Assembly (NCBI RefSeq): GCF_000003855.2
Contig: NW_003101682.1
Location: 3,126,386 to 3,190,385 of the forward strand
Reading direction: 5' to 3'
Length of the DNA stretch: 64,000 nt
Origin: Blastomyces gilchristii SLH14081
Lineage: Eukaryota; Ascomycota; Eurotiomycetes; Onygenales; Ajellomycetaceae
The translations under genes and the position numbers were made by a program. Positions 49,695-60,690 of this stretch are shown here, one piece after another. Position 1 is the first letter of the stretch. Every line of letters begins with the position of its first letter. The notes under the pieces were generated by a model. It saw nothing but the letters and a program-made list of their open reading frames with translations. It was not told the origin of the DNA and ran no database searches.

Positions 49695-51693
49695 ATGGCG
49701 CCCCCTACAGATGAGGATATCGAGTGGTTTAGGTCTACATTTCGCCCTATTCCTAAACCCCAGATCCCAGATGATTGCATCGAATATTCACTGTATTGGA
49801 TTTCCCCAGGTAATACCGACTGCACAGGAGGTGGTGCTGATTTAATTCGGAACCGCCTCGCCGAAGTCCAAAGAGCCGCAGCAGAGCTCGCGAAAACGCA
49901 CTTGAAAGACTATATATGGCAGCGTGATGCGTTTATGTTGGAAATGATTCGAGAAGATGGTGAGCAGGTTCGTTTAGTTGGCCCTCGGATACCAAAGTAT
50001 TTGGAGGGCGCCCAGACGTAGGAAAACTAACCATATCTTTCGCGAACTTGCGATAGGACTGAATTTACTTCGTGGACGAACTGTATATGGCGACTCAATC
50101 GAGGACGAATGGGTTATTGTTTATATATTGCGGGAGTTGACACGACAGTTTGAGGACCTATGGGTGAAGGTCTCGGATAGTGATGGCGAGTTTTTGCTAG
50201 TGGAAGCCGCAGCAACACTGCCATCCTGGCTCGAACCAGAGGTTGCAAATCATAGAGTAGGTGATGAATACTCCTAGAACTAGATTCGATATGCTAACAT
50301 CTTCCAGGTTTGGATTCACAAGAAACAACTACTCATCATCAAACCAGATAGAGTCAAAGGATCGACCCTTAAACCTCTAACATTTCGAGAGGCGAGGGAA
50401 ATAATTCTTGTAGAACCTAAACGATTAATGCATTCCCCAACGATCGAAGCCGAGGCGTTTTATCGACTTCGAAATTACCCGAAACAGATTGCTGACAACC
50501 TCCACACGTCCCCAATTACTATTCCTCGGAAGCTTGCGCACATCCTACACATGAAACCGGCTTATATATCACCGGCGGTCGACGCCTTCTATATTCGAGA
50601 TCCGATATCCTTGCGACCCTTGAAGTCAAAGGACACACGCGAGCTAATATTCAAGCCTGAGGATTTAGTCACCGTCAGCGTTCGCTTTACAAGGGTTGGG
50701 TACGCACAATTAAAGAGCCAGGATTTTGAACTGCCTCCAGCCTGGAAGGATAAACTCCCACCTCAAACCGCGAAAGCGGATTATGCTCGCGCTGAAACGG
50801 GGATGAAAGTCACTAGTGGGTTTGAAATGCTGTTGTCAGACCCTCAAAACCAGGATAAAGTAGCAGTAAGGGAAATAAAACTCGTACTAGGAGATATTGA
50901 ATCTGGAGATGAGAAATTACCTACGAATGATGAAATTGAATCGACCTGGGAGAAACGTGAAGATGACGAGAAGTGGCTGGATATTAGCTTCGAGGACCTT
51001 GAGGAGGAGTTGAAAGGCCGACATGGGACTGACAAAAGTGCTAAACCTGCCCGTGCATTTGGCGACCAAGCTGCTCAAGAGAATCTTCAAAGAATAGTGG
51101 AACGGTTCGAGCAATTTTTGAATGACGACCGTGCTGGTCTGGATGGGGCCGATTTTATTGACGAAGTGGACTCTGATGATTTCGATGTTGATAGTGAAGA
51201 TCTCAGTAGCGATGGCGAAGATAAAGAAGTATCATTCGACGAGGATGAGTTTTCGAAAATGATGCAGGAAATGATGGGACTTCCTTCGAAGCCAGAAGGG
51301 AGTGCCCGCCCCATAACGTCGAAGCGATTTAAAGAACTGGACTCAGGCGATGATGAAAATGAGGATGACAGCAAAGAGATAGAAGATTTATCAAAACAAA
51401 TGGAGGCTGAATTACGAGCAACTGGCGTCCTCGATTTGGATCCAAAAGGAAAGGGTAAACAGGCTATTAAAGGAAAAGCGCGAGCTCGTCCCAAAAGGCC
51501 CTCGGACGGAAACCAGGAAATTGAAGGCAACACCGACGATGAGGAAGACTACCATGCTGAGAGTGTGGACTTCAATCTTGCTAAAAATTTGCTCGAGAGT
51601 TTCCGCAGCCAAGCTGGCTCAGCAGGACCCGGAAGCAATTTGTTAGGAATGATGGGTATGAAATTACCCAAAGATGATCGTGAATTGAAATAG
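49695..51693 (+). CDS. SGT1/ecdysoneless family protein
   Basis: Homologue of animal Ecdysoneless (ECD, also called hSGT1; not the Hsp90 co-chaperone Sgt1). Animal ECD acts in cell-cycle control and in splicing through PRPF8, and the human protein was found as a suppressor of a yeast glycolytic-gene regulator defect; the fungal role is not established. Exons: 49695-49959 (GTGAGC donor), 50057-50256, 50308-51693; phases agree, and the product is 616 residues. Conserved blocks: IEYSLYWISP, LNLLRGRTVYGDSIEDEWVIVYILRELT, LWVKVSDSDGEFLLVEAA, LPSWLEPEVANHRVWIHK. The C-terminal third is acidic (DEVDSDDFDVDSEDLSSDGE), as in the family, and ends with a conserved-looking GMKLPKDDRELK. Confidence 0.88.
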
Positions 51694-52134
51694 AGAATTA
51701 GAAGCTACAATATCACCCATATAATGAACATATAACATTGAACGAGGACACAACAGACAAGGATAGCAGCTAGTACCGAGAGATCAGCTTCGTTTGCTCG
51801 AATTGATAAACTACTAATCCGCTATTGGCAGACAGAAAGTTGTGGCACGCGCCTTTACAGAAAATACGATAATCTAACCCAGCCAAACAATTATATAAAG
51901 GACATCTAAAACTCACATGATTCTGTACGTAGACGCAATTGTCCAGGTGTACACAAGTCGTTTGGTCGCGTCCGGCTCGATATGATACACGGCATAACAT
52001 CCACATGAGCATTCACCAAACTTCCTCGAGTCCCGGACCTGGCTGAACTACTAAACCTCCATCCCTCCAACAAATTCCACGCAGCCACTCTGGGCCAACC
52101 CTCGGTCCCAATCAGTAAACGCTTTCCAAGACAT
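51694..52134. other. Intergenic
   Basis: Between the SGT1/ecdysoneless stop and the small secreted peptide's 3' end. Nothing recognised. Confidence 0.6.
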
Positions 52135-52349
52135 CTATCCCTTCACAACAACTCCAGCAGGATCAAATGGCACAACTTCACCCGCTGCGTTCACCATTGC
52201 TGGTTCAGTGTCGCTGCGAGCTGTAATGTAGAATTAGCAAGCTTCCTTTTGGTGTTGAATCATTGATCAGGGTCTACCGTACAATCAACAGTGGAAGGAG
52301 CAGCAAGGGCGACAACCAGGAAAGAAAAGAGAACGACTACGGGCTTCAT
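52135..52349 (-). CDS. Small secreted peptide, 50 residues
   Basis: Too short to show as an open frame. Exon 1 is 52283-52349 (67 nt), a 62-bp intron (52221-52282, donor GTACGG, acceptor TTACAG), exon 2 52135-52220 (86 nt). The junction is in phase and gives 50 residues. The N-terminus is a textbook signal peptide (MKPVVVLFSFLVVALAAPS). The mature part is about 33 residues, without Cys, containing EPAMVNAAGEVVPFDPAGVV. It resembles a type of small secreted fungal peptide with an 'AM-x-x-A-x-G-x-VVPFD' pattern that I recall from Eurotiomycetes, but I cannot name a function. The in-phase intron and the signal peptide argue for a real gene; transcription evidence would settle it. Confidence 0.6.
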
Positions 52350-53640
52350 TTTGGGCGAGATGGCTTCGATGGTTTAGGCAGGAACTTGAATGAGGAGAGG
52401 AAGTTTGTTCGATTGGAGAGGGACAGAAGTCGTCCGGCGACAGACGCAGGGCTTGTCTCGTTAACGGAAAAGTGGTCTGAACAAAGTGAGGGTTCCACAG
52501 GACGCCAGATCAAAAGGATGAGGAAAGGAATCGTGTACTCCCAGCTTTAAATGGATGTAAAAAGAGGAAAGAGGCGGCGGGCACAATATCACAAGATTTG
52601 CGGATTTGGTAAAAGTGACACAGGAATAAAAAAGCTTGAAGCGGGCCACCCCCTTCCCGTAGGGGACTTCGTGATGTATATAAAAGCTGCCAGAAGCTAA
52701 CAGGAGACACAGTGAAACTAGCTGTGCGGCAGACATGTTAGAAATATGGCGCTATTTCTATCGAATTTGAAATTATTCGTCCACGTAGGGTAACCATGAT
52801 GTTTGGAGAGGCTCTGTCGCCCCGTTCTCGTTTGCTAGCGGTGGATACCCAGAGGAAGTCCAGTCTCAAGTCTGTTAATCATGGAATTCGATATTTTGGA
52901 AAGTGAACATCGGATAATGACGACGGAAGTTGCTTGGTTCATAACAGTAGCACTGGAACTTGGCATGGTTGCTGAAACGAGGCTGAGACGAGAGCTGTTT
53001 TCAGGCACGGTGGTTGCGTGGCCATTCGAAGCAGCGCCAGATTTATATCTCGCCCTGGTCACTATTCAAGAGCTCGAATGTGATGGTGATGGGAACCTAA
53101 AATCCTTTAATTCGCACAACCATAGCTCGTCTTGTTGTATGGGCTTTTTTACTGCGTGATCGTCGGTTGGTAGGGTGGTTCCCTCGGGCTTTGTGCTCAC
53201 TAGATAAATTAAGCTTAAATTAAGCTATTGGCTAGTGTCGGAGCCCCACTTAGTCTTTTGTTGAACCATTTTAGTATACAGCGTTGTATTGCATAACTGT
53301 GCTCTTCAGCTAGTTATGTATATTCTGAGAATTTCAATTAAGAGGAAACTGAAGCAGTTCAGGTCACTTTAAGACTCTATGATTCACTACTCGTCCCGAA
53401 GCAGCGATGGCACGAGTAGTGCATAATCTGTACATGGACTATGTGGCCGTGGCAACGAGCCGATTCGCTTCGCCGGCCGGTGCTTGCAAGCGTTAAAGTA
53501 TTCGACATCACCACTTGGCTTTCACAGCAGAGGAGAAATTAACGCCCACAGGGAATACGGCTTATAAACAGTAAGTAGTATCTATCTCCAAAGCTGTATC
53601 TCCTACCCAGACATTGACGCTAGTGTTGACCAAATTAGAT
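52350..53640. other. Intergenic
   Basis: Upstream of the secreted peptide. An open frame at 52881-53159 (+) has no recognisable domain and is not supported. A TATAAA at 52678 (+) leads to no visible gene. Confidence 0.55.
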
Positions 53641-55239
53641 ACATGAAAATATAAATGCAGAAGCAGAAATACAGAAGTGAAGATACAATATATTTTAAAA
53701 GGAGAGAAATCCAGAAATCCAGGAACACAATATTTCTACTAGATTTTCCCCCTCTGGATTAGCGCGAGTTGTCTCACCACTATATCTTAACCCTTCCCTC
53801 ACCCTCCTCACCCTCTTTCCACCCACTAAGAAGAAGCATGATGTGATACCTCCTCATCTCTGTCAAGTTTACACAATGGAGCGATTTCTTTTCAGCTGGC
53901 CTGTGGAGTGGGAGATGCGGCCACCTGTAGTAAAAGGGACACATTTGCCAACATTCAACATTCCCTTTTCTATTCCTCACTTTCCAACTGGTTTTGGCTC
54001 TGCTTTGCTACCAAGATCTACAATCTCCCTCCACTTTTTATTCTTATTGTGAGCTCCCCGTAATCAATGGAAAAAACTTACATCTTAGTTTTTTGTTTAC
54101 CTCACAAGTTTTTGCACAATGGGGAGAGGATAACTCATGAAATGAGGGGACAGAGGGCCAGAGATGCTGGTTTTAACCTGGACAAGTCCAAACTAAGTGA
54201 GAAATGAGTTCTCAGAGGCTTGGAAACTGGTGTCAAGCCCATCCGCCCCACAGATGGGCCTTCAAATTAACTGGGTTGAACATGGAGCGGACTTTCATAC
54301 TGTTAAGAAGGAGCTCATGGAGTAAGAAGATATTACTGTATTACAGTCTATTGAATTGACCACGCCCAATTAGTCATTTGATGTATCAACTCAGTTACAA
54401 ATAGCGAACACATTTGTAGACTCTGTAAGAGATACAATACTCTTTGCATAACTGCGCGAGAGCTCAAACCAATAATTGAGTATATCAGGAGAGATCGGAT
54501 GTCTGCTGCTCGGATGAGGATAATTTAAACTGGCAGAGTAAAGAATAGAGAGCACCTGCACCTATACTTCATATCTGAAAGACTCAAGTTATAACATGAA
54601 GATGAGAGTTCCTACCACTCATGCTAATTATAAGAACCTCAGTGACCTAGACGTCAGTGAAAATAATCTCTCTTCTGAAACTTGAATGACTTCAGAATAC
54701 TGTCATAGTCTATAAATCAACTGCAAGAAAACATAGATATAGAGTGAGTTTTAGAGATGAAACAAATCTCACAGCTTGATTGATGATAGAAAATATATCA
54801 TTTATCTGCCTCTTCATTGTAAATGAGGTTTCCAAGATGACAATTCAACAGACAAGTGCCTAAGTTGTACATTTCTCTGTGTAGTTTGGATTAGTCAAAT
54901 CCCTTCCAAAAAAGCCCCGCCCCCGCCCAAGTCCAAAAAAAGCAGAAATTAAAATTATAGAAATAAGAAAGGCACAAAACATATGATAGGCCTTTATGAA
55001 ATGCAACCCTAATCTTGTCACATTTGACAAGGCCATAAGATCAAAAATCACACAGTGTAACTCCAGGAACCTTTTTCATCACCAAGAACACAATATATCT
55101 TTCTGAGACAGGGAAATAATCCTGTGATTGCAAGGACTGCACTACATTAAGTAGTTTTGATGTCACTTTGCAATCTTTTCATTGAAGTAAATATATCCTT
55201 ATCATGTTCACAGTAATGGATCTTTCAAAGCACACTGAG
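53641..55239. other. CpG-poor, gene-free tract; possible mobile-element relic
   Basis: CpG is sparse throughout. 54654-54917 and 54926-55239 contain no CG at all, with only two between them (54918-54925). Composition resembles the CpG-free tract at 25186-26296. No transposase or reverse-transcriptase frame is visible, so identity as a mobile-element relic is inference from composition only. Confidence 0.5.
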
Positions 55240-56384
55240 CGCGCTTGCAGGGATCCCAGCTAGAAGGATATTCTGGGGGTGCTCTACTAGTGCAAGAGTC
55301 GATGGCCGCGGCAATCCATCACTTACTGAAGTTAAACCTTGAGAATTGCCTCCATGCCAACTGATTCACCCTTGATTTGTTGACAGATGTAGACCGCCTG
55401 GGCCTCAGACCATGCAATGTCTGTGTCCGAACATTCTGCTGGCACAAACTTTGCCTTTTCAGTCAACTTTGTACAAAACCTTCATACAGTCCCATCAGGG
55501 CAGGTAAGGTGATAGCCAGTAAAAAGAGCACTGATCCAGTGCTGGTAAACGAATTCGCGGCCCATGAAGATCGAGAGTGCGGTCAAGATAAAGGCGTTGT
55601 AAATGGAAGATGGTTGGGAAATGGGAGAATGGTTGCGGTTTATCCCGCCAGGCAACAATAGTGTTGTTGTGCCACAGCGTAGTTAGTGGAATTCACACTG
55701 CAATGAAATTTTGAAAATAAGTATTGATACCTAATTTCATTTTTATGAAAAACATGAATATCTTCAACATCGTAATAGATATGAGTCCTATTAATGAGAG
55801 GTAGTGAGGTTGCATTTGACAGTTATATATATGGATATTAATTAGAGTTAGTTAACTTAGATCAAATAGAATAGATTATATAAATTACACTATTTCATAT
55901 ATTTCATATATTTAATACACGAATACACGCCAAAAAATACGCTAATTGTGTCCTCGCGCTCCCTCCCAGTCACGGGGAATATGTACTTCACTTCCGCTAT
56001 CTTCTTCCTTGTTCGACGTGTCAAGTCAGACGGCGAGGCTTGGAGCGTTGGCTACATGCGAGAGAATAACTATATATGAAGCGCCAACTTCCAATGTCCT
56101 AGCTACCACTACTCCGTAGTTAAAACAGACTGGCGAAGCGGGGAACGAGAGCCAACGCTTGCAAGCCCCAGCCTCCAGTTTTCATATCCAACTCCCTAGT
56201 TAACTACCCCTCTGCTACGTGGGCACCTGCTTCGTTACAAATCACACACATTTTCAAAGCTTCCACAGAGCTCTTTTTGGCATCAAGTCCTGTCTCGTTC
56301 ATCACCGCTTTGCAGCCCCTCTCCTCATTACTTCTCCTTGAGAGGGGCTCGCCGGACTTGCCCGCCAGCAGCGACGCAGCCCTC
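55240..56384. other. Intergenic, upstream of the AMMECR1 gene
   Basis: Normal CpG returns at 55240. Holds a TACTCCGTA motif at 56109. The AMMECR1 frame is open from 56277, so its leader or an alternative start lies at the end of this stretch. No other gene is supported. Confidence 0.55.
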
Positions 56385-57582
56385 ATGGCTTCTCCCGCTC
56401 AATGTTTCTACTGTTTTGAATGTCTATCTGCTGTCTTTAACGGCACAGATGCTCCTAGTCTTGCAGTGGTAGAAGACCTGTGGGAAGCATTCGAATCTAC
56501 GAAAGATCTTGCTTTGCGAGCCAATTTTCAGGATCCTGCAGATCACCTGGACAACGGCGAAACGGTTGCGAATGGAGATCGTTCAGAAATGCGAAACGAT
56601 GACTGCGACGAATCTGACGATGGAGCTGAAATTACAAACCCCCCTCAGAGGATGCAATTGCCTAGCATTAGCCGCCTTCAAGGGGTCTCGTCATCCCACT
56701 CGTCCAACTCATCTACCCCTTCTGCACTCTCCCATAGCTCCTCGCGCTCCGCCTTGACAAGCGCATCTTCTACAACCTCTATTAGTCCAAGAGCCTCTTC
56801 TTTGTTCTCACGATCAAAAGGAGCTGCGCCAAATTTTTCAACTGATACTGCTGACATGTCATACCCATTATTCGTCACCTGGAACACCCTCTCCACCAGC
56901 GGTCGTAAATCGCTTCGCGGCTGCATAGGTACATTTGAGCCACAGGAACTGGCCGCTGGCTTGAAATCGTACGCACTCACATCGTACGTTAATAAATATA
57001 TATTTGCTCGTTGCTCTCTACATTTTTCGACCCGTTTACTGCAATTATCTATTAAAAGTTAGAAATTCCTAACTAACAACCCGCTCCAGTGCTTTCGGTG
57101 ACACGCGTTTCCCGCCTATCCCAGCATCCCTACTTCCTTCCCTTTCTTGTTCTCTAACCCTCCTCTCCTCTTTTGAACCCTGCTCCCATGCTCTCGACTG
57201 GACCCTGGGCACCCACGGCCTACGAATATCTTTTATATACCGCGGAAGACGGTTAGGCGCTACCTACCTTCCTGATGTAGCCGTTGAGCAAGGCTGGACG
57301 AAGGAAGAAGCCGTGGAAAGCTTAATGAGAAAAGCAGGCTGGGAGGGCTACAGTAGTAGCAGTGCTGGCGGTAGGGTGGCACGCAGATTTCTTCGAGGAA
57401 CTGCGAATTCATCAGCCAGTGCAAACTATGCGACGGGGAAACCGTGGGAGGACGTTTCTGAGTTTAAAACGGTTAGGTATCAAGGGCTGAAGGCGAGTGC
57501 CACTTTTTCAGAATGGCAGGAGTGGAGGAAGTGGGTGGAGTCGTCCGGCAGCCGACGGGAACTTCTAGAGTCGTGCATGTGA
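56385..57582 (+). CDS. AMMECR1 domain protein
   Basis: Member of the conserved AMMECR1 family, found in archaea and eukaryotes; molecular function is unknown. Exon 1 ends at 56983 (donor GTACGT) and exon 2 is 57090-57582; the join restores SYALTSSAFGDTRFPPI in phase. From the ATG at 56385 (MASPAQCFYCFECLSA) the product is 363 residues; an in-frame ATG at 56277 would add 36, but 56385 gives the usual start of fungal members. The signature LRGCIGTFEPQ is present, followed by AFGDTRFPPI, LGTHGLRISFIYRGRRLGATYLPDV and AGWEGY. A Ser/Asp-rich low-complexity insert (about 75-185) separates a short N-terminal strand from the core, as in other fungal versions. Confidence 0.9.
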
Positions 57583-58540
57583 ATGATTTGGAGATATATT
57601 ATTTGTTCTTTCTCCCTTCTGTCCCCTCTTCTTTTCGATCTCCAATTCCTTTTTTCATGTTATTTTTTCTTCTCCATCCTTAATTCCCATGATTTCCGAT
57701 ATATCCTGCCCGGTTCTTTTTCTATTCATAGAATTCCAATATTATTAAACTAACATAAATGGAGGCTGATTGTGGTACCTACTTCTTTAATATATGATTA
57801 TTCCGGTTACAGGACACTCGCGGATAATTGTTTACATTATAATTACGCGTAGAGTTTGTCATCGCGAATTATTTTGGTAATGTTTCCACTTCAGCAGACT
57901 GGGCTACAGCATCCCAACTCAGCTTTGTAGCTGCTCGCATTTTCTAGCTGTCGGCCGCAAAACCACTCCATCACGATTCGCTTCGCGTCGGGAAGGGTTT
58001 CGGCTGGCAATGAACTGAATTGCTACGTGGTTAGGCATTGGTCAATTTACTCATCTTCAGTGTATATATTTTCTCATAATCCCAGTGCCGTAAATGATAT
58101 AATTTGCACTCAAATAAGTAGTAAATATTTGACAGGATAAAACAAGGATGTAAATTGATTCCCAAGGGAGGATGCCACATAAGAAAAGCACTGCAATTGG
58201 TATATATTCTCCATTCTGAGGAGGGAAGAGAAAAGTGTATTGTTTCACAACCATCAAACCTGTGATGTTAGCTGGAGAAAAATAGCAGAATGAAAAACTA
58301 TTGGACTAGAAAAGGGAACAAGAGATTTGTGTGCATCTCCGAGGCTATTAGTCCGGACGTACGTGGAGTTAAGAAAACATTCTGTCACTCCGCTAGAGTC
58401 CTCAGTTTCGAAAAGAAAAAGAGCCCGAAAAGGGCCAATCACCGCGGAGATGGAAAGGGAATTCACAAATGCAAAACAGAGCCGAAAGATATAGAGACGT
58501 ATCTCCCACAAGGTCCTCTTTAAAATTCTCTACAGCAGGA
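57583..58540. other. Convergent intergenic region
   Basis: DNA between the 3' ends of the AMMECR1 and kinase genes. Frames on both strands near 58254-58523 have no recognisable domain. Confidence 0.6.
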
Positions 58541-60033
58541 TCACCGGCGATTTGAGCTCGACTGCCACAATCCAGTAACCGTCTCTTTTACTTTACGCTC
58601 CTGCTGCCGGATCTGTTCCTCAGTTTGGCCCCTAGCGTTGCCCCTACTATCAATCTCCATGAGATCTTCATCACCAGGATGACCGCTCGTCGCCCCATCC
58701 GGCTGTTGTCGCCCGCTGTCATCGACGACATTGCTCCCATTAACGTGCTCTGGCTTGGGGTCTACACTCATGGCGCCCTCCATCATTAGTCCACCACCTT
58801 CTCGTAGCTTGTTAATTGCCCGCACGGTATCGATGGCTTTGTGAAGCGTGCGCCTTGCATTGAAGTTCTTCTTGACGACAGGTAAGAGATCCTCGCCAGA
58901 ACCCATGCGCATAGGCGATGATGGGTCCATGGGGTCGGTAGGTGGGTTAATCCAGGGGTGCTGAAGCGCTTCGTGTGCAGTCATTCTTGCCTTGGGATCG
59001 ATTGTGAGGCAGCGCTTGATGAACTCGCGGGCGGTTACGGAGACTCCGCGCCAATACTCGAGGGGAGTAAATGAGTAATCCGCAACGAGGATGGCTTGCA
59101 TTTCTTCGAGATTTGACTCGCGATCGAATGGAGTGTAGCCGCAAAGGAGGAAATATGTTATTACTCCGATGGCCCAAATATCCCTTTCCAGAGCGAAAGG
59201 AAAATACAAGATAAGCACGTTAGTTGTGCCTAACATGACAAATGGCGCGTTGTCGAGGGAGGTAGAACATACACAGGCTTCCCATGGCCGGTCTTTTTAA
59301 AGATCTCTGGGGCCATATAGCCAGGGGTGCCACAGGTGGTGGTTAGAACATGAAACTGTTCCTCATCCATGATCCTCGATAAGCCAAAGTCTGCAATTAG
59401 TAGGTCTGCATTGTCTTCTGGTGTGCGAAACAGGAGATTCTCAGGTTTTAGATCTCGATGTACGATCCCGTGGTCATGAAGATACGCGACGGCGGAAAGG
59501 GTTGCGCGGATCAGGTCAGCTGCATCGGACTCGTAGTAACTGCCCTTACGGCAAATTCTGTCAAATAGCTCTCCCCCAAGCGCAAGATCGGTGACGAGAT
59601 ACACTAGAGAAAGGGAAAGGAATACAATAAGCTCTTGTCCCCAAAAATCGTTTTGAAAGCGTTCAAGGGAAACTGTAGCTAGCCACTTACGGTTGTTCAT
59701 TGTTTCAAAGTAATCCACCAGCGTCAGAATATTCTGATGTCCCATCGACACTCTTTTGAGCACGGCAATTTCATTCCGGACCTATCTCTTAGATCTTATC
59801 AGTCCCCTACAGTGCTTTCGATATTGCTAAAGGCACGAGGTGATAGGATTTACCATGTGTTCCCTCCCCGCCATCAATCGTTTGTTAATAACCTTCGCGG
59901 CATAATACCGGCCGGTGTCAATATGTACGCATTCTTTTACCACAGAGTACGATCCGGCTCCAAGGGTTTTACCGGTTTTATATCTACAGGGCTGGATTTG
60001 TGGCCGCGGGTTGCTTGGGGGTTGGGGAGTCAT
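58541..60033 (-). CDS. cmkA: Calcium/calmodulin-dependent protein kinase
   Basis: Ser/Thr kinase of the CaMK I/IV type (Cmk1/CmkA), activated by Ca2+-calmodulin and linked to cell-cycle progress and stress responses in fungi. Exons: 59854-60033, 59691-59781, 59273-59603, 58541-59183; phases agree, and the product is 414 residues, the family size. Kinase motifs in order: GAGSYSVVKE (Gly loop), AAKVINK (ATP Lys), HRDLKPENLLF (catalytic loop), DFGLSRIMDE, the activation loop TTTCGTPGYMAPE (with a Thr in the position phosphorylated by CaMKK), and DIWAIGVITYFLLCGYTPFDR. After the domain, NARRTLHKAIDTVRAINKL matches the autoinhibitory/calmodulin-binding position. The tail is disordered and acidic. 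Confidence 0.95.
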
Positions 60034-60690
60034 AACGTTGGTGGGCTGTGGTAAGCAGCCGTTGGAGTCCCTCTATGCGGCGACGAGGGACTGTGCTAAG
60101 GGCCGTCAAGCAGTCAGGAGGGAGAAGATCTAGGGCTTATGTTAAGTGCCGTTAGTATGAGATTGACATATAAATAATTGCCCCGGATTATATAGTGGGG
60201 GTTAGGTTGTGCAAAAACATACATGCGCTGCGCAATTGGTGCGTTATCAGAGGCGGGGTTGGCGTGATGGTTGTCAACCAGACAAAGAAAATGTAACGGC
60301 AGGGGGAATGGAATTAGGATCAGGACTAGATGGAAGGTATCACACAAGTAGGAGATATTTTTAAACGGCTAAATAGTTTTCGCTGTTTTATCGGCTGGAG
60401 GTGTTTCAGGTTTGTCTGGAGCATGAATAGAGTCAGTACAATCCGCCGTCAGGTGATCAAGGTCGCGCCTTGCTACGAGTACAAATATTATGTACAGGAG
60501 TACAGGAGAAATAAAAAGTACTAAGGGATAACTAGGTCTACTAATTATTCAATTCTTCGTTTAAACAATATATGCAAAATCTCCATTGCCTCGTAATTTG
60601 ATTAAAACATTAGACCTAGCAAACCGTGTAGAATATCCTCCGGGAAGCTAGTACACAAGCAGAAGCAAGGAAGAAAAATGGAATGAATAT
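60034..60690. other. Intergenic, kinase promoter and POL2 3' flank
   Basis: Between the kinase start and the POL2 stop, both on the minus strand. No gene or clear motif. Confidence 0.6.

Noticed and set aside
52881..53159. 92-codon open frame (+)
   Set aside because: No domain, no splice or signal-peptide features, in a gene-poor decaying stretch.
53641..55239. Intact transposon
   Set aside because: No transposase, integrase or reverse-transcriptase frame in any direction; at most a relic.
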